Shown here one piece after another: positions 11,509-23,421 of a DNA stretch of 64,000 nucleotides (positions within the stretch are counted from its first letter, which is position 1; every line of letters starts with the position of its first letter). The DNA is from Anastatus disparis (lineage: Eukaryota; Arthropoda; Insecta; Hymenoptera; Eupelmidae): contig JAFFSR010000034.1 in assembly GCA_017163975.1 (NCBI GenBank), positions 1,736,001 through 1,800,000 on the forward strand, written 5' to 3'. Both the position numbers and the translations under genes were made by a program. The notes below the pieces were generated by a model. That model did not search any database and was not told the DNA's origin. It saw nothing but the letters and a program-made list of their open reading frames with translations.

Positions 11509-12235
11509 AACTGAAACCATTTGAAATGCTATACGATAGTACGTTAAATAAAGCATGAAAATTTGAAAAGTGAAAGTTAACGTACAGAAAGGAATTCGCA
11601 TTTAGATCGCTTTCGCATAGCACATCAAATGAGACATACGAAACACAGCGCAAATGTAAACAAACGTACGAAAGTAAATCGATGTTGGACCTAAATTATC
11701 TTGAATAAAGTTTAACATGACAAGAGAATAAAATATTAAAATTAAAAGTGATGACACTCAGCCTTGGCAGTGGTACTCAATCAATAAGTAGAAATTAACA
11801 ACATAAATTCAATATAACTAATTAAATAATATAACTATAAGTAAAAACTTGTCATTTTGAATTTTATTGGGAAATAAATTGAGCATTGAACGTTTAATGA
11901 TTAAATTTAATTCTGATAAATGGTTATTTAAACATAATAAACAAATAGATTAAACGTTGAATGTTTAACATTTAAAACGAATAATCGTAAATTAACGCCA
12001 CAGACATATAGAAAATTAACAAACCGATAATTAACAAACAATTAAATAAATAAAGTAGAAAGACAAAACAAATTTTAAATATTAAAGATTAAAAGATTTT
12101 ATACTTAAAGAAAAGAGTTTTCAATTTATATTAGAACTTTTAATTATCAATTAAGAATTATAAACTTCTTAATATTTTTTTTAACAAGAAAAAGAAGAAA
12201 CAAAAAAGAAATTGAATATTAATTTAGTTGAATGG

Positions 12236-13588
12236 ATGCAGGCAGTTACACTAGAGCTTAAAATACTGTCCACACAAAATGACAGCCTTGAAAATTCGTT
12301 AAATAGCTCAGGTGATTGGGAGAGAATAGTAAATGTAAACTTAGATAAGGATACTATAAAGGATATGTTGATAAAAGATCAGCTCGAAGTATTAACTGAT
12401 GCTCTAAAAGAAGTAAGAAAAGAAAACAAAAATCTTGAGAACCGCTTAGAACGGCACAAAGAAGAGCAAATAAACCAAAAACAAGAATATATGAGGGAAA
12501 AAGAAGAACTAAAACAAGAAAATGAAAGATTAAGACATGAAAATAAAAGATTAATAGATGAAATACAGGATAATTTAACACAAAAAATAAATGAGACTAC
12601 ACAAGAGCAAGAGGAAAGAATTGAAGAACTTAAAGCAATAGTGAATAGAAACAGCACACGCACGCAAACAACGGAAATTCCTAACACAAAGATAAAAATA
12701 CCAATGCCCAAATATGAAGGGATAAGTGATGAGCGTCCTATGAAATTTTTGAACGAATTAACACAATACATAGACTTGAAAGGTTTAACGGAAAAAGAAA
12801 CGTTACAGTTATTGCAAAATGTGTTACAAAAGGAAGCGAACGCATGGTGGTATATTTACCAAGATAATGTAAAGACATTTGATCAATTTAAAAATATATT
12901 CTTAGAACGTTACTGGAACGAGGAAATTCAAAGGTCAACACAAAGAAAAGTAGAATATGGCCAGTATTATGAAAATAGCAAAATGAGTAGAGTAACATAT
13001 GCCACACAGATACTGGGCTTCGCAAAGAAACTGCAATTGAATTACTCAGAAGAGGAATTGACAATTAAAATAAGTAAGTATTTTGATAGAAATATCAAAC
13101 AGGCTATGAAGTGTTCACACATGAAAAATAAAAACACACTATTTGAAATACTCGCAGATTATGATAGAGATGATAACAAACAAGATAGAAACACATATAA
13201 ACAAAAAAGCCCTCAAAACCCATGTAAGCAACAATATCAAGAATCAAATAGACAGAACCAAGATGTAAACCATCAAAAACAACAGAATCAATATTTAAAT
13301 CAGAAAAAACAACAGCACCAAGAAACAGACATATACAATACTAGAAGAGAAAATATAAACAGAAATGAAAATAGTCACACATACAATAATCAAAAACAAG
13401 AATACAGGAAACCATATAATAGAAACGAACAAATAAACAGCGCTAGAATAATTGAAAAATCTAATAGAAACAGAAATATACAACGAGAAATACATAAACA
13501 ACCAGTAAACCAAGATAAAATAAAAGAAGCAAGTAGAGAAATGGATGAAATACCGAATATCACAATGAGAAAAAAGCAGGAAAACTAA
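12236..13588 (+). CDS. gag: Gag polyprotein of gypsy element
   Basis: About 450 residues, starting at the first ATG of the frame (12236). Roughly the first 130 residues form a charged coiled coil (repeated ENxRLxxEN). A capsid-like retrotransposon gag domain follows, with PMPKYEGISDERPMKFL, the AWWYIYQD segment and FLERYW, typical of gypsy Gag. The C-terminal third is dominated by Asn and Gln and carries no CCHC knuckle, so RNA binding, if any, would rest on basic residues. The frame is intact. It ends in a TAA that overlaps the pol frame by a few codons, consistent with frameshift expression of pol. Confidence 0.85.
   Translation: MQAVTLELKILSTQNDSLENSLNSSGDWERIVNVNLDKDTIKDMLIKDQLEVLTDALKEVRKENKNLENRLERHKEEQINQKQEYMREKEELKQENERLRHENKRLIDEIQDNLTQKINETTQEQEERIEELKAIVNRNSTRTQTTEIPNTKIKIPMPKYEGISDERPMKFLNELTQYIDLKGLTEKETLQLLQNVLQKEANAWWYIYQDNVKTFDQFKNIFLERYWNEEIQRSTQRKVEYGQYYENSKMSRVTYATQILGFAKKLQLNYSEEELTIKISKYFDRNIKQAMKCSHMKNKNTLFEILADYDRDDNKQDRNTYKQKSPQNPCKQQYQESNRQNQDVNHQKQQNQYLNQKKQQHQETDIYNTRRENINRNENSHTYNNQKQEYRKPYNRNEQINSARIIEKSNRNRNIQREIHKQPVNQDKIKEASREMDEIPNITMRKKQEN
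13570..13576 (+). promoter_or_regulatory. -1 ribosomal frameshift site (A AAA AAG)
   Basis: In the gag frame the codons read aga-aaa-aag, giving the classic slippery heptamer A AAA AAG 12 nt before the gag stop (13586-13588). A -1 slip here enters exactly the frame in which protease and RT are open. The family commonly uses -1 frameshifting; use in this copy is inferred from position and frame. Confidence 0.65.
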
Positions 13589-16500
13589 AAGAAGTTGTAC
13601 CTGAGAAAAAGAGCGAAGGGGTAACAGATACAACAGACAACAATACCCCAATACCATCAGAATGTAAAATAAGCACTATAGAACAAGAAGATGAAACAAC
13701 AATAAATCAACAAATAACAACATGTCCGGAAATCAAAATAAAGCTACAAGGGAAAGTTACACAAGCACTAGTTGACACTGGAAGTGAAGTCACTTGTATT
13801 TCAGAAAAATTCTTTTATGAGAATTTACATCATTTAGAAGCATGCCCAAGATTACCAATAACAGGCAAATATATTAAAACAGCAACAAGCTCAAAATCAA
13901 GAAGAATAAAACAGCAAATATTAATTAAGACAGATTTTAATGGGCAAAAAATAAATTTAATATATCTAATAATACCAAATTTGATAAGAGATTGTATCTT
14001 AGGATATGACACACAGAAGTTAGTACATATGATCATAAACACGTTGCACAAAGAAATACTATTATCTATTAACGATGAATATGTTAATATAAAATATAAT
14101 GAGCAAAAGCTCAGTGAGTACGCTCACATTCAAATAATCGAAACACACGAGAGCCTGATTGACTTGAAGACATGTGTTATCGAAAATAAAGAAGAAATTA
14201 TAAATTTCTCTCACATAGAAAATCATTTTTCAACTCACACTCTCACAGAAGATGAGATTCGTGAAAAAATAAAACAAGATGAAAATATAACACTTCAACA
14301 AGAGATTCAGTTAATAAATCTGATCTCGAAATATAAATCAGTATTTAGTAATGCACCGGGACGTTTGTTATCATATAAGTACGAAATTAAAACAACAGAT
14401 GATGCACCATTTTACTCAAAGCCATATCCTATACCGATACATCACCGTCAAAAGGTATTAGATGAGATAGAAAAAATGCTAAACTTAGAAATTATTAGAA
14501 AATCAAATAGCCCATACATTAATTCCATTGTAACAGTAATAAAGAAAGATGGATCTGTAAGATTATGTTTGGATGCTAGAAAGCTGAACAAAAAAATCGT
14601 CGATGATTATGAAGCACCGCCATCGATAGAAGAAATATTTCTACGATGTAAGAAAATGAAATTTATGTCAAATTTAGACTTAACTAGCAGTTATTGGCAA
14701 GTCGAATTGACTGAGAACAGTAAGAAATATACTGCATTTAAAATAGACAATAAAGTCTATGGATTCAACGTAGCTGCTTTCGGAATTAAGACTAGCAGTG
14801 CAGCATTACTAAGGGGTCTTGGTGAAATAATAAATGATATGCAAGATTTCCTATCAGCATTTGTAGATGATCTACATATTAGATCAGCAACATTTGATGA
14901 ACATGTGTCTCATCTAGAAGAATTATTCAAAAAAGCTGCAAAACATAATATAAAATTTAATTTTCAAAAGTCCAACTTTTGTAAAAATAAAATAGAATTC
15001 TTAGGTCATTTTATTTCAGCTGATGGCATCGCGCCAGATCCTGACAAAATAAGACCTATTAAAGAATTCTCAATACCAAAAAATCAGAAGCAATTACAAG
15101 CTTTTTTAGGCTTTGTAAACTTCTATACAAAATTCGCAAAAGGATATGCAAATGAGATATTACCATTAATATCCTTATTGCGAAAGAATGTCCCATATAT
15201 ATGGACAGATAGACAGCAAAAAGCTTTCGAAAAAATAAAAGGCTTGTTTAACGAAAATATCATTTTAAAATTCGTTGATACAACAAAGCCATTTATATTA
15301 ACTACTGATGCGAGTGATTATGCAATTGCAGCAATACTGTCACAATTAGATGACAATAATCATGAAAATATTATATATTTTATTAGCAGAACGCTAAAAA
15401 GTAGTGAAATTAATTATTTCACAACAGAGAAAGAGCTACTAGCTATAGTATGGTCTTTACAAAAATTAGACACCTATTTAAAAGGCGCTAAAAATATAAT
15501 TGTAAAAATAGACCATCAGGCTATAACTTTTTTAAATAAATGCAAGTTCAGCAATGAAAGACTAAAAAGATGGAGTCTGGCCTTCCAAGACTACAATATA
15601 CACCCTGAACATATACCAGGGAATAAAAATAATGCAGCTGATTTCTTAAGTCGTCAGAACTTACCAGAAATCACAAACAAAAAAGATGAGATAGTAATTG
15701 CTGCAATAATAAAGAAATTAAATGTTAAAAATGATTTGAAGCAAAAATTAAAGAAATTAAAAGATTTTCAACGAAATGATGCATATTGTACAAAAATACG
15801 AAACAAAATGCAAAATAATAACAATATAAAAAAGACTTATGAATTATCAAATGATATACTCATGAAAAAGTATATAAATGGAAATAAAATAATATTACCT
15901 CAAGCATTAATGCAAGACATGGTAATAAATACACATACAATATATGGACATATAGGTCCAAAGAAAACTCTTAAAATATTAACAGAAAGTTTTCAAGCTC
16001 CTAATTTAAAGAAGAAAACATATTTAATAATTAAAACATGTGAAACATGTCAAAAAACATAATGGTTAACCGTAAAATACCAATCAAAGGTAGAACCAAT
16101 TTTGGTCAATAATAAAAATCAAATGTTGTCAATAGATTTTTTTGGACCATTGCCTACATCTACAAGTGGTGTTAAACATATATTAACTACAATAGATACT
16201 TTCTCTAAGTATGTAGTTATGTACCCCATAAAGAAGGCAAACACTATAACAGTAATTAAAAAATTGCTAACAGATTATATACCCAAATATGGAAAACCAG
16301 AAGCAATAATAACAGACCATGGAACTCAATTTACAGGAAAAAAGTGGAAAAAAATGTTAAAAGATGAAAACATTAAGATGTTGTTTTCATCTATACGTCA
16401 CCCGCAAAGTAATATAGTCGAGCGAATTCACAGAGAATTAGCGAGGTTTTTTAGAACTTTCTTAACAGACAATCACAAAAAATGGGCATCATATGTACCA

Positions 16501-16929
16501 ATAATAGAAGAAATCATGAATTCTGTACATCATGAAACCACGAAATTTACACCATTAGAATTACATTTTAATAAAAAACCAGACAGATTCTGGCACACGT
16601 ACTTCAACATAAAAGAGAATGATGTAGATTATGACAGAAAAATATATTTAGCTAAAGAAAACATGCACAAAGATAGAAAAAAACGTGCAAATGTACAAAA
16701 TATGAGAAAAAATCATTATGAATTTAAAATTGACGACAAAGTCTTAATAAAAGCAATAAATGTATCAAACACAGAAAACAATAAAATAGCAAAATTTTTT
16801 CATGTATACGAAGGTCCATTTATAGTAAAAGATAAAATAGCAACAGACACATACTTGCTTATAAACGAGAAAAACGAGGAGAGAGGAAAATTTCATTTAA
16901 ATAACCTCAAACCGTTTTTCACAAACTAA
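13570..16929 (+). pseudogene. pol: Pol polyprotein of gypsy element, one in-frame stop
   Basis: About 1120 codons in one frame. The aspartic protease has LVDTGSEVTC at about 13768. The RT runs from the YPIPIHHRQKV segment (about 14410) through LDARKLNK to the catalytic FVDDLHI (about 14860), a FVDD variant of YVDD. RNase H has TTDASDYAIAA at about 15300. The integrase has an H-x3-H...C-x2-C zinc domain ending at 16060, then the DDE core with IDFFGPL, ITDHGTQF and the catalytic Glu in HPQSNIVERIHREL. A TAA at 16060-16062 falls between the zinc domain and the core; the frame is otherwise open. With this stop the copy would lack the integrase core. Confidence 0.9.
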
Positions 16930-17260
16930 AATTCAAATAGGTACACAAACACTTAATACGAAACTAAACGTACACATAAAATAAATAAGTATCATATAGA
17001 AATCAATAGGTAATATAATAAATCATAACAAAGGTCATGATTAGACACAAGCTAGCAGTTGGACTAACAACATCTACCTTAAATTCTAAGAAATACCAGT
17101 CAAAATCTCATCGTATCATAATCAAATTAAAAATAAAATTAAAACCAAAGTACAAAAGAAAGAAAAGCTATAAGTGCATCTAGATATAAGTTATACAGAT
17201 AGTGTAAATAGTACAATAAGTTTGTGTAGATATAAGTAATTAGCAAAATAAGAAAAAAAA

Positions 17261-17857
17261 ATGTACAGAGTAAATCCATACCCGTACAAGAGGAAAATAA
17301 ATTTCATGATCCATCCGAACAAGTTCCGGCATACAGCAACGAGCCCGGATCTATACGTGAATTGTAGACACGTAGAGACGCAGGTAAACGAAGACCTGTT
17401 AGGAATGAAAAACTTAAAAATTGTATGGGATGAGTCGCTGAATAGGAGTATAAACTATGAAGATAAGTTAAGTAGATCATCACATGGTTTTACCCCAGCG
17501 AGTAATTTTGAGGTAGCAGCAACAGGACAACGAACACAAGCAAGAAACAGAAATAAAACAGCAAGCACAGCAACAGAAACAATAGGCTCAAACACAGCAG
17601 AAAAGAAAAGAAAAATAGAAGACACGTACAACACAGAAGAATTAATAACAATACCACCATTAGAAATAAACCAAGAAGTATACTTAATGAGTTACAATAG
17701 AAAAGAGAAGATTAAAATAATACATTGCCAGGACGACACACTTTACAACCAACGGCTACAACGAATGGGAGTTGCATCAAACTCAGAAGATTTAGCAGAT
17801 CCAGAGCCTAACTTTGATATCTGGTTACGCAAAAGGCAGCGATATATAAAAAGGTAA
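17261..17857 (+). CDS. Third ORF of gypsy element, unknown function
   Basis: A 198-residue open frame with an ATG start, in the position where env-bearing gypsy elements carry env. It has no signal peptide and no transmembrane helix, so it is not a normal envelope protein. The middle is rich in Thr, Ala, Asn and Arg and carries a basic patch (EKKRKIED). The C terminus has a WLRKRQRYIKR stretch that could bind nucleic acid or act as a nuclear signal. About 330 bp separate it from the end of pol. It may be expressed from a spliced RNA. I do not recognise the family. Confidence 0.5.
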   Translation: MYRVNPYPYKRKINFMIHPNKFRHTATSPDLYVNCRHVETQVNEDLLGMKNLKIVWDESLNRSINYEDKLSRSSHGFTPASNFEVAATGQRTQARNRNKTASTATETIGSNTAEKKRKIEDTYNTEELITIPPLEINQEVYLMSYNRKEKIKIIHCQDDTLYNQRLQRMGVASNSEDLADPEPNFDIWLRKRQRYIKR

Positions 17858-18120
17858 AAAAAAATAAACTAAATAAAAATTTAAAATGAGAAAAATATTA
17901 TAAAAATCAAAATCTAATTAACGTTAAAATTAAAAAGAAAAAGAAAGCTATTAAAAGTAAATTGATTAGTTCGTTCGTTTGTCTGTGTGCGTTAAGAAAA
18001 TAAAGTTTTTCGCACGTGTTTTCTCTCAAAAGCATAATACTAGTCAAAATTAAAAAGAATAACTTAAACATAAATATTTAAATATGAAAACGTTTGATTC
18101 AAACGTGCGAAACACTTTAT

Positions 18121-18375
18121 TTGGGGGGCATGTATAGCCCACACAAACTCGCGCAAATAGAGAAAGAAATTGTGTAAATTATTTAGATTTAAGAAACTAA
18201 ATTATTGTAAGCTTAAATAAGTAGAAAATAAGATAATATAATAAGATATCAGTAGAAGTACGCACGATCATTCGTAGCAATGCTTTTTATTGATTAAAAA
18301 ACATAATTCATTTGATTTATGAAATAAAGTGCATTTTTTAAATAAAATCAAAACCACTTTATTTCAGGGGGGCAT
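18121..18375 (+). promoter_or_regulatory. Two polypurine-tract-like sites before the 3' LTR
   Basis: Immediately before the 3' LTR is caggggggcat (18365-18375), the expected polypurine tract. About 250 bp earlier, ttggggggca (18121-18130) has the same context, cactttatt followed by gggggg and cat, and is followed by tgtatagccc, which looks like an LTR start. The pair mirrors the doubled PBS-like motif at the 5' end. Confidence 0.5.
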
Positions 18376-19423
18376 TGTGATATAACAATTAGATTTTAAA
18401 CCGGCAAAAGCATTGCTACGAGTGAGCGAGGGTAGGGATATAGAAATTACCGAGCGCGCTTACATAAACGCGCAGGTATACGCCCCGATTCTCAACACAT
18501 GTAAGCGCGCTCGGTAATACGCGCGTATATTTCTAATATAAAACTCATAAGATGAATGTATTACAGCGTTGACAAAGGCATGTGTTGCGAGCGGTGGGAG
18601 ATGATGCCCGCGATTTGGAAGAGAAAGCCGCAATTAAGCGCCTAAAATGCGAGCTATCGAGTTTCGGCGAGAAGAGAAACTCATTACTCTTGTGTGAATC
18701 TTTCTCTAATAAAGATCTCTTAATTCTAAATACAGAGTCGTTGTGTTTCTTGATTATTATTCAAGCTCTCATGGCAGCGAAAGAAATGCTTAGTACGCAT
18801 TTCCGTACCTGCTCGAGTTTGAATAATATCTTGTTAAATAAATTAAATCCTTGTGATTTATTAATTGGAATAAAAGTGAAGTGGTACATCCTTCACAATT
18901 AAAGTGATTATTTATCGCGTGTGTATGAAGAGGCTAAGTGCCAAGTGATCGTGCCTTGCATCGGCGTGCTAATTTGTAAAGCTTTGTGCTTGGGGTTAGC
19001 ACGCTCTTGCAAGTGTGTTTATCTATAAACGTTGAAAAATAAATATATGATTCAACGCAAGAGGCAAAAGATAAAGTCCTCAAATCCTCATGCTCCATTC
19101 ATTTCCTCCTTTATTTTCAGGAATTAAAACCAAAGGTTAGACGAAGGTGATGGACCCGAATCTACAGGACATGGCGTTCCTGTACTGTACGGTCTGGCTT
19201 TCGTCAACCGAACCGAAATTGAACACATACTCAAGAATTTATATACTCAACGAGTTTGCACGCGCGAGAAGAATAGCGCTACGAACTCGGGGTTTTTACA
19301 TAAAATCCATCTTGTTTTGTCTTCACTGTTCTGTTAAAGATAAAACAAGGTGAGAAATTTTGTATATGGTGATTCTGTGCGCCATATACATAAAAGTGCG
19401 TTATATTAGTATATGACGTCACA
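18376..19423 (+). repeat. 3' LTR of gypsy element
   Basis: 1048-bp copy of the 5' LTR, starting tgtgatataacaattag and ending tatgacgtcaca, followed by the target duplication atat. It differs from the 5' copy at only scattered positions. Confidence 0.9.
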
Positions 19424-19427
19424 ATAT

Positions 19428-20358
19428 GTTTAATAAAGATTTGAATGATAACCGACAATTTAAAATTATATTTTATCAGCCTCGTTCTCGAGATTACAGA
19501 TGATGAGAATGCATCTACTAAAAAAGAGGAAAATGAGCTCTCAGGCGATGAAAATTTAATTGAAAATGCCCAGGAGGAAGAGAAACCTCTAAATGAGAAT
19601 ATTTTGGAAGCGTTAGGTGATAACCCCGTAGGAGAAAAAGCAGTTAACGTGAAACTGCATTCATCAATATCAAAAAGATGGAAGCACTGGTTCAGCAATG
19701 GCATAAAAGATAATGAAAAAAAAACTATTTAAAAAATATGTTAGATCAGAAGGATTAGCTGTTCCTAAGTTAAATCCATAAATTTCTGCCTTGCTGTTCG
19801 AATCATCTGTGAAAACAGACAAACATTTCACTGAAAGACAACAGCTTGCTACATCGGCACTCGCTGCTTTAGGCTCGGCGATGAAAGACATCGCAGAAGA
19901 AGAAGAATGGCCTTGGTATTCTTGATTTTGTGGAAAAAATAAACGATTCAGCAAAACTAATTAACCATTTAGCTTTTGAATAGGCGCAATCGCGATAGGC
20001 GTCTATGTTGCCAATGGTGCATAAGAAATGTCAGTCAATTTTAAAAAAGGCAGAAGCAGACAAATTCTTGTTTGAAAAAGATTTAGCCTCAAGGATCAAG
20101 GAAGCAAAAAGCTTAAGCAAAATGGGAGACGATTTGAAAATTCAAACTGCAAAAAGGCTTCTTCAAAATCAAAATGAAAATTTAAACTATCAAAGCCAGC
20201 AGACAAGGAAAGCAGCTCACACAACTGCTGGCAACAGAAACCAGCCGAGCCAAACAAGGAATCACAATAGGTTCTACTTCGAAAACAAACAACAGCCGTT
20301 CAATCAACGTGCGCAAAATCAAAGAAGGTTTACATCGAGGAATCAGACTTCTCTCTGA
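19428..20358 (+). pseudogene. Gag-like ORF remnant, possibly DIRS-type
   Basis: Two open pieces remain (19445-19732 and 20005-20358) with a broken stretch between them. The first is acidic and ends with a segment (ISKRWKHWFSNG, then LLKKY and PKLNP in another frame) that resembles the capsid-like first ORF of DIRS-type retroelements as I remember it. The last piece is rich in Gln, Asn and Arg, as at the end of a Gag. Several stops and a frame change make it non-functional. The family call is weak. The gypsy element is inserted just upstream. Confidence 0.4.
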
Positions 20359-20560
20359 AACATCAGGATTTTCAGAAAAAAAATCATAAAATTGGTACTT
20401 TTCCAAAAATTTTGAAAAATTTCCAAATTTCAAGGATCTATGGCTCCTGATCCTTCCAATCTAAATCCTTGAAAATTTTCTTACACGTTTTGGGTAACCA
20501 ACAGAATATGTTCTCCGAGTTTTAGCGATTTTTATTTTTCTGCTCTTCCAATTGGTATGA
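20345..20560 (-). repeat. Inverted partner of the repeat at 5880-6080
   Basis: The reverse complement of this stretch matches 5880-6080 over about 200 bp with a few differences. It begins right at the end of the gag-like remnant. Confidence 0.65.
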
Positions 20561-20586
20561 AATGTCACACTTATACATATTTGATC

Positions 20587-20588
<2 letters not shown>

Positions 20589-20678
<90 letters not shown>
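20589..20678. repeat. (TA)n microsatellite
   Basis: About 90 bp of uninterrupted TA dinucleotides. Confidence 0.95.
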
Positions 20679-20679
<1 letters not shown>

Positions 20680-20685
<6 letters not shown>

Positions 20686-22116
20686 TTACTCATTAAAAAA
20701 AGTTTGTTATAAAAAAAACTAAAATTAAAATTATTCTAAGTTATTTCTTATAATTATATTCCTTAATTTATTTGCAGTTATTTACGGATATTTGCAGTAT
20801 CTACATTCAAAAAATGTATAAATGATAATAAACAATCATTATTTATCTCCAGCCTAACGCTTTTTTATTGTTATTTACAGTTTTCAATATTTATTATAAT
20901 CGTTTATTTTTTCACAGTATTATTCTACTTTCAAAAAAAGATTTTCATACAAGGTGATAAAATATTTTACCATAAGATATATATATGTTGCATATCACAA
21001 GAAAATTTCAACATCAAAACTAATTCTCTAATGTAAAGAATAAAAAATTAAATTAATAGAATTTTGAAATTTTGATATGGGAATACTTTTTATAAATTAA
21101 TTTTCAATAACTTTGAATAATTGTAAATTTTTTAAATAACTTGTGGAATTGAATGCTAATTAAATTTAGTTTTAACATTAAGATAATTATTCAAATTGGA
21201 AATGTATTTAATAAAATAATACAACTATTTATAAGTTATCACTTAATAATAATTTTTTAAACTTTTTATTCATAGTTTAAAATAATATTAAATATACGAT
21301 TATCATTTCAATAGTTTTTATAAACTATTATGTTAATTTTATAAGTATATATTATTTAAGGAGATGTAAAATGGACAGTACACTTGCGCCGATAATATTG
21401 AATATATTTGCATTGTATTTCAAAATTTTGAATAAAGAGATGCATTAAGATATAATATGTATCACGAAGATTATTCAGTTAAATTTTTAAATAAATCTAT
21501 TCATTAGTTATTGAGGAGTTTGGGTTCCAATATTATTTACTAATATTTTTCTATTTGGAATCAGAAATCTAAATATCTTGAAAACTAATGATTAAAATAA
21601 TTTGAAAATTTAAATAATTTATCATCATGGTACATACTACAAGTTAATACATTCTTTTTATGGAAATTTAGCAATAGAATAGGAAGACAGTTAAATATGA
21701 CAATTAATTTTTATATCATCTTATAGTGAAATATAATCAGACTTTGAAAACAGATTCAACATATTGAGATAATTGTACTTTCAATGATCATATTTAATAC
21801 AAATTTTAGAGTAATATTACAGAATATTATTTTTTTCCGCATTTATAATAAGTGTTTTGCAAATAATAAGGAAATTTTCTTTTAAAATGTTTACTTTTTT
21901 AGGGGAAATTTTCCTTCTATCTAGACAGTTCATAAATATGAATTCAAAATTATAGACATAATCAGAAAAATTTATTTATATTTCGTATATTTTCCTATCT
22001 TTATAATTGACTATTAAAAAAAATTTAATATCAAATAAATAATTTTTTAAAATTGTATTTCATAAAATTTATGTTCAGAGGATATTAAAAAAAATATTTT
22101 TATATCATGTAATGAT
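20680..22116. other. AT-rich stretch without a visible gene
   Basis: Very AT-rich, with no open frame of note and no inverted repeat that I can delimit. The final aatt (22117-22120) is one copy of the target duplication of the next transposon. Confidence 0.6.
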
Positions 22117-23421
22117 AATTGAGGGCCTGGAAACGAAAAGGGCGCATAGCTTGAATCCGCGGGATAACTATTGTCCATACCTCATTATTTTTATCTGATC
22201 CAAACATTATTTTGATAGGTATGTATTTGTAGAGAATGATTTAACACAACTTTTTTGTATTATAAGTATACTTCTATCTTTTTTAGTTTTAATATTATTT
22301 AAGAAAAATGTCGTTTTTCGCAAAAAAAGAATTTAATGCATTTTTCACTTCAACTCGCTGTAGTATTGTTAATTAACAATATTTTTCTTTCAAACTTTTA
22401 CACAGTATTTGTCAACATATTTGACAAGATTTTAAACATGTTTGAACTTCAAAAATAATTTACAAAAAAAATGGCGAATTTTTAAAATAATTTTAATCAA
22501 AATACACATTTATTTTTTCAAAAGCAAAGTTGTGTTACAAACTTTTGAATTTTCACTTTTAATTGATATTAAATTGATCGTGAGGCTTTGAAAAAGTTTT
22601 CTGTAAATTTTCAGCTTGATATTTATTACCAATAATGAGTAATGGAAATTTTTGTGCGACAATAAATTTGGTACACAGGCGCGTGCGCCACGCCATGCGG
22701 CGCGATCAAGGTTTTAGAGCAATAAATAAAAGTTTACACATAACAGAAGCATATCTAATAGTTTTTATATTTGAATTTATTTATAATTATATATAAAAAC
22801 AACGTCGTTATATATTTATTTATATAATAGTAAAATAGGTATGACTAAAGAGCATAACTATTTCTTTGATAAAATAAGTGTTTGTAGTAAACGTATGTAT
22901 TAAAATTTAATGCATTCACATTTTAACTTATATAAAGCTCTATTATATAATTTTCAATTATTCTTTGAAACATAGAAAGCACTTTTATAAGTTTTATCCC
23001 GAATCTTTTGCACGTTTACGAAATCTAGCAGTCAATGTTTTTGTTGACATTTCCGATGTCTTAACTCGTCGATGCTCGTTTGTTTTTAATACACTGAGAA
23101 ATATAAACAAGCAAAATTGACTGCACAACCACTTTGATAAGTCGTTCGGAAGGTGCTCGCATCATTTTTAATTGCAAAATTTTTTAGTCTTATTTAATTT
23201 AATAATAATAAGTCAAAAAAGATAAACGAGAGGTTACTAAAAAGTCGTAAGCGAATTAGAAATGAAGATTTATGGCAAGGCAATAAAATTAAAAAATTAA
23301 AAAATGAGGTATTGACAGTTTTTAGCTAAAAGAACGTAATAAAGTTTATTAGTGATTTAAATTCAATAGAATTACCATATTATTTTATTCTTTCCTTAAA
23401 ACGTACAAAACTTATTTACAG

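Larger units (their letters stand above)
9441..19423 (+). mobile_element. Ty3/gypsy LTR retrotransposon, nearly intact
   Basis: A 9983-bp element bounded by two LTRs of equal length (1048 bp) that begin with tgtga and end with gtcaca. The 4-bp sequence atat lies on both sides (9437-9440 and 19424-19427) and is the target-site duplication. Order inside: PBS-like site, small ORF, gag, -1 frameshift, pol (protease, RT, RNase H, integrase), a third ORF, a purine tract, 3' LTR. The RT-before-integrase order assigns it to Ty3/gypsy. The LTRs differ at few positions by eye, so insertion was recent. One stop in pol is the only obvious lesion. Confidence 0.9.
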
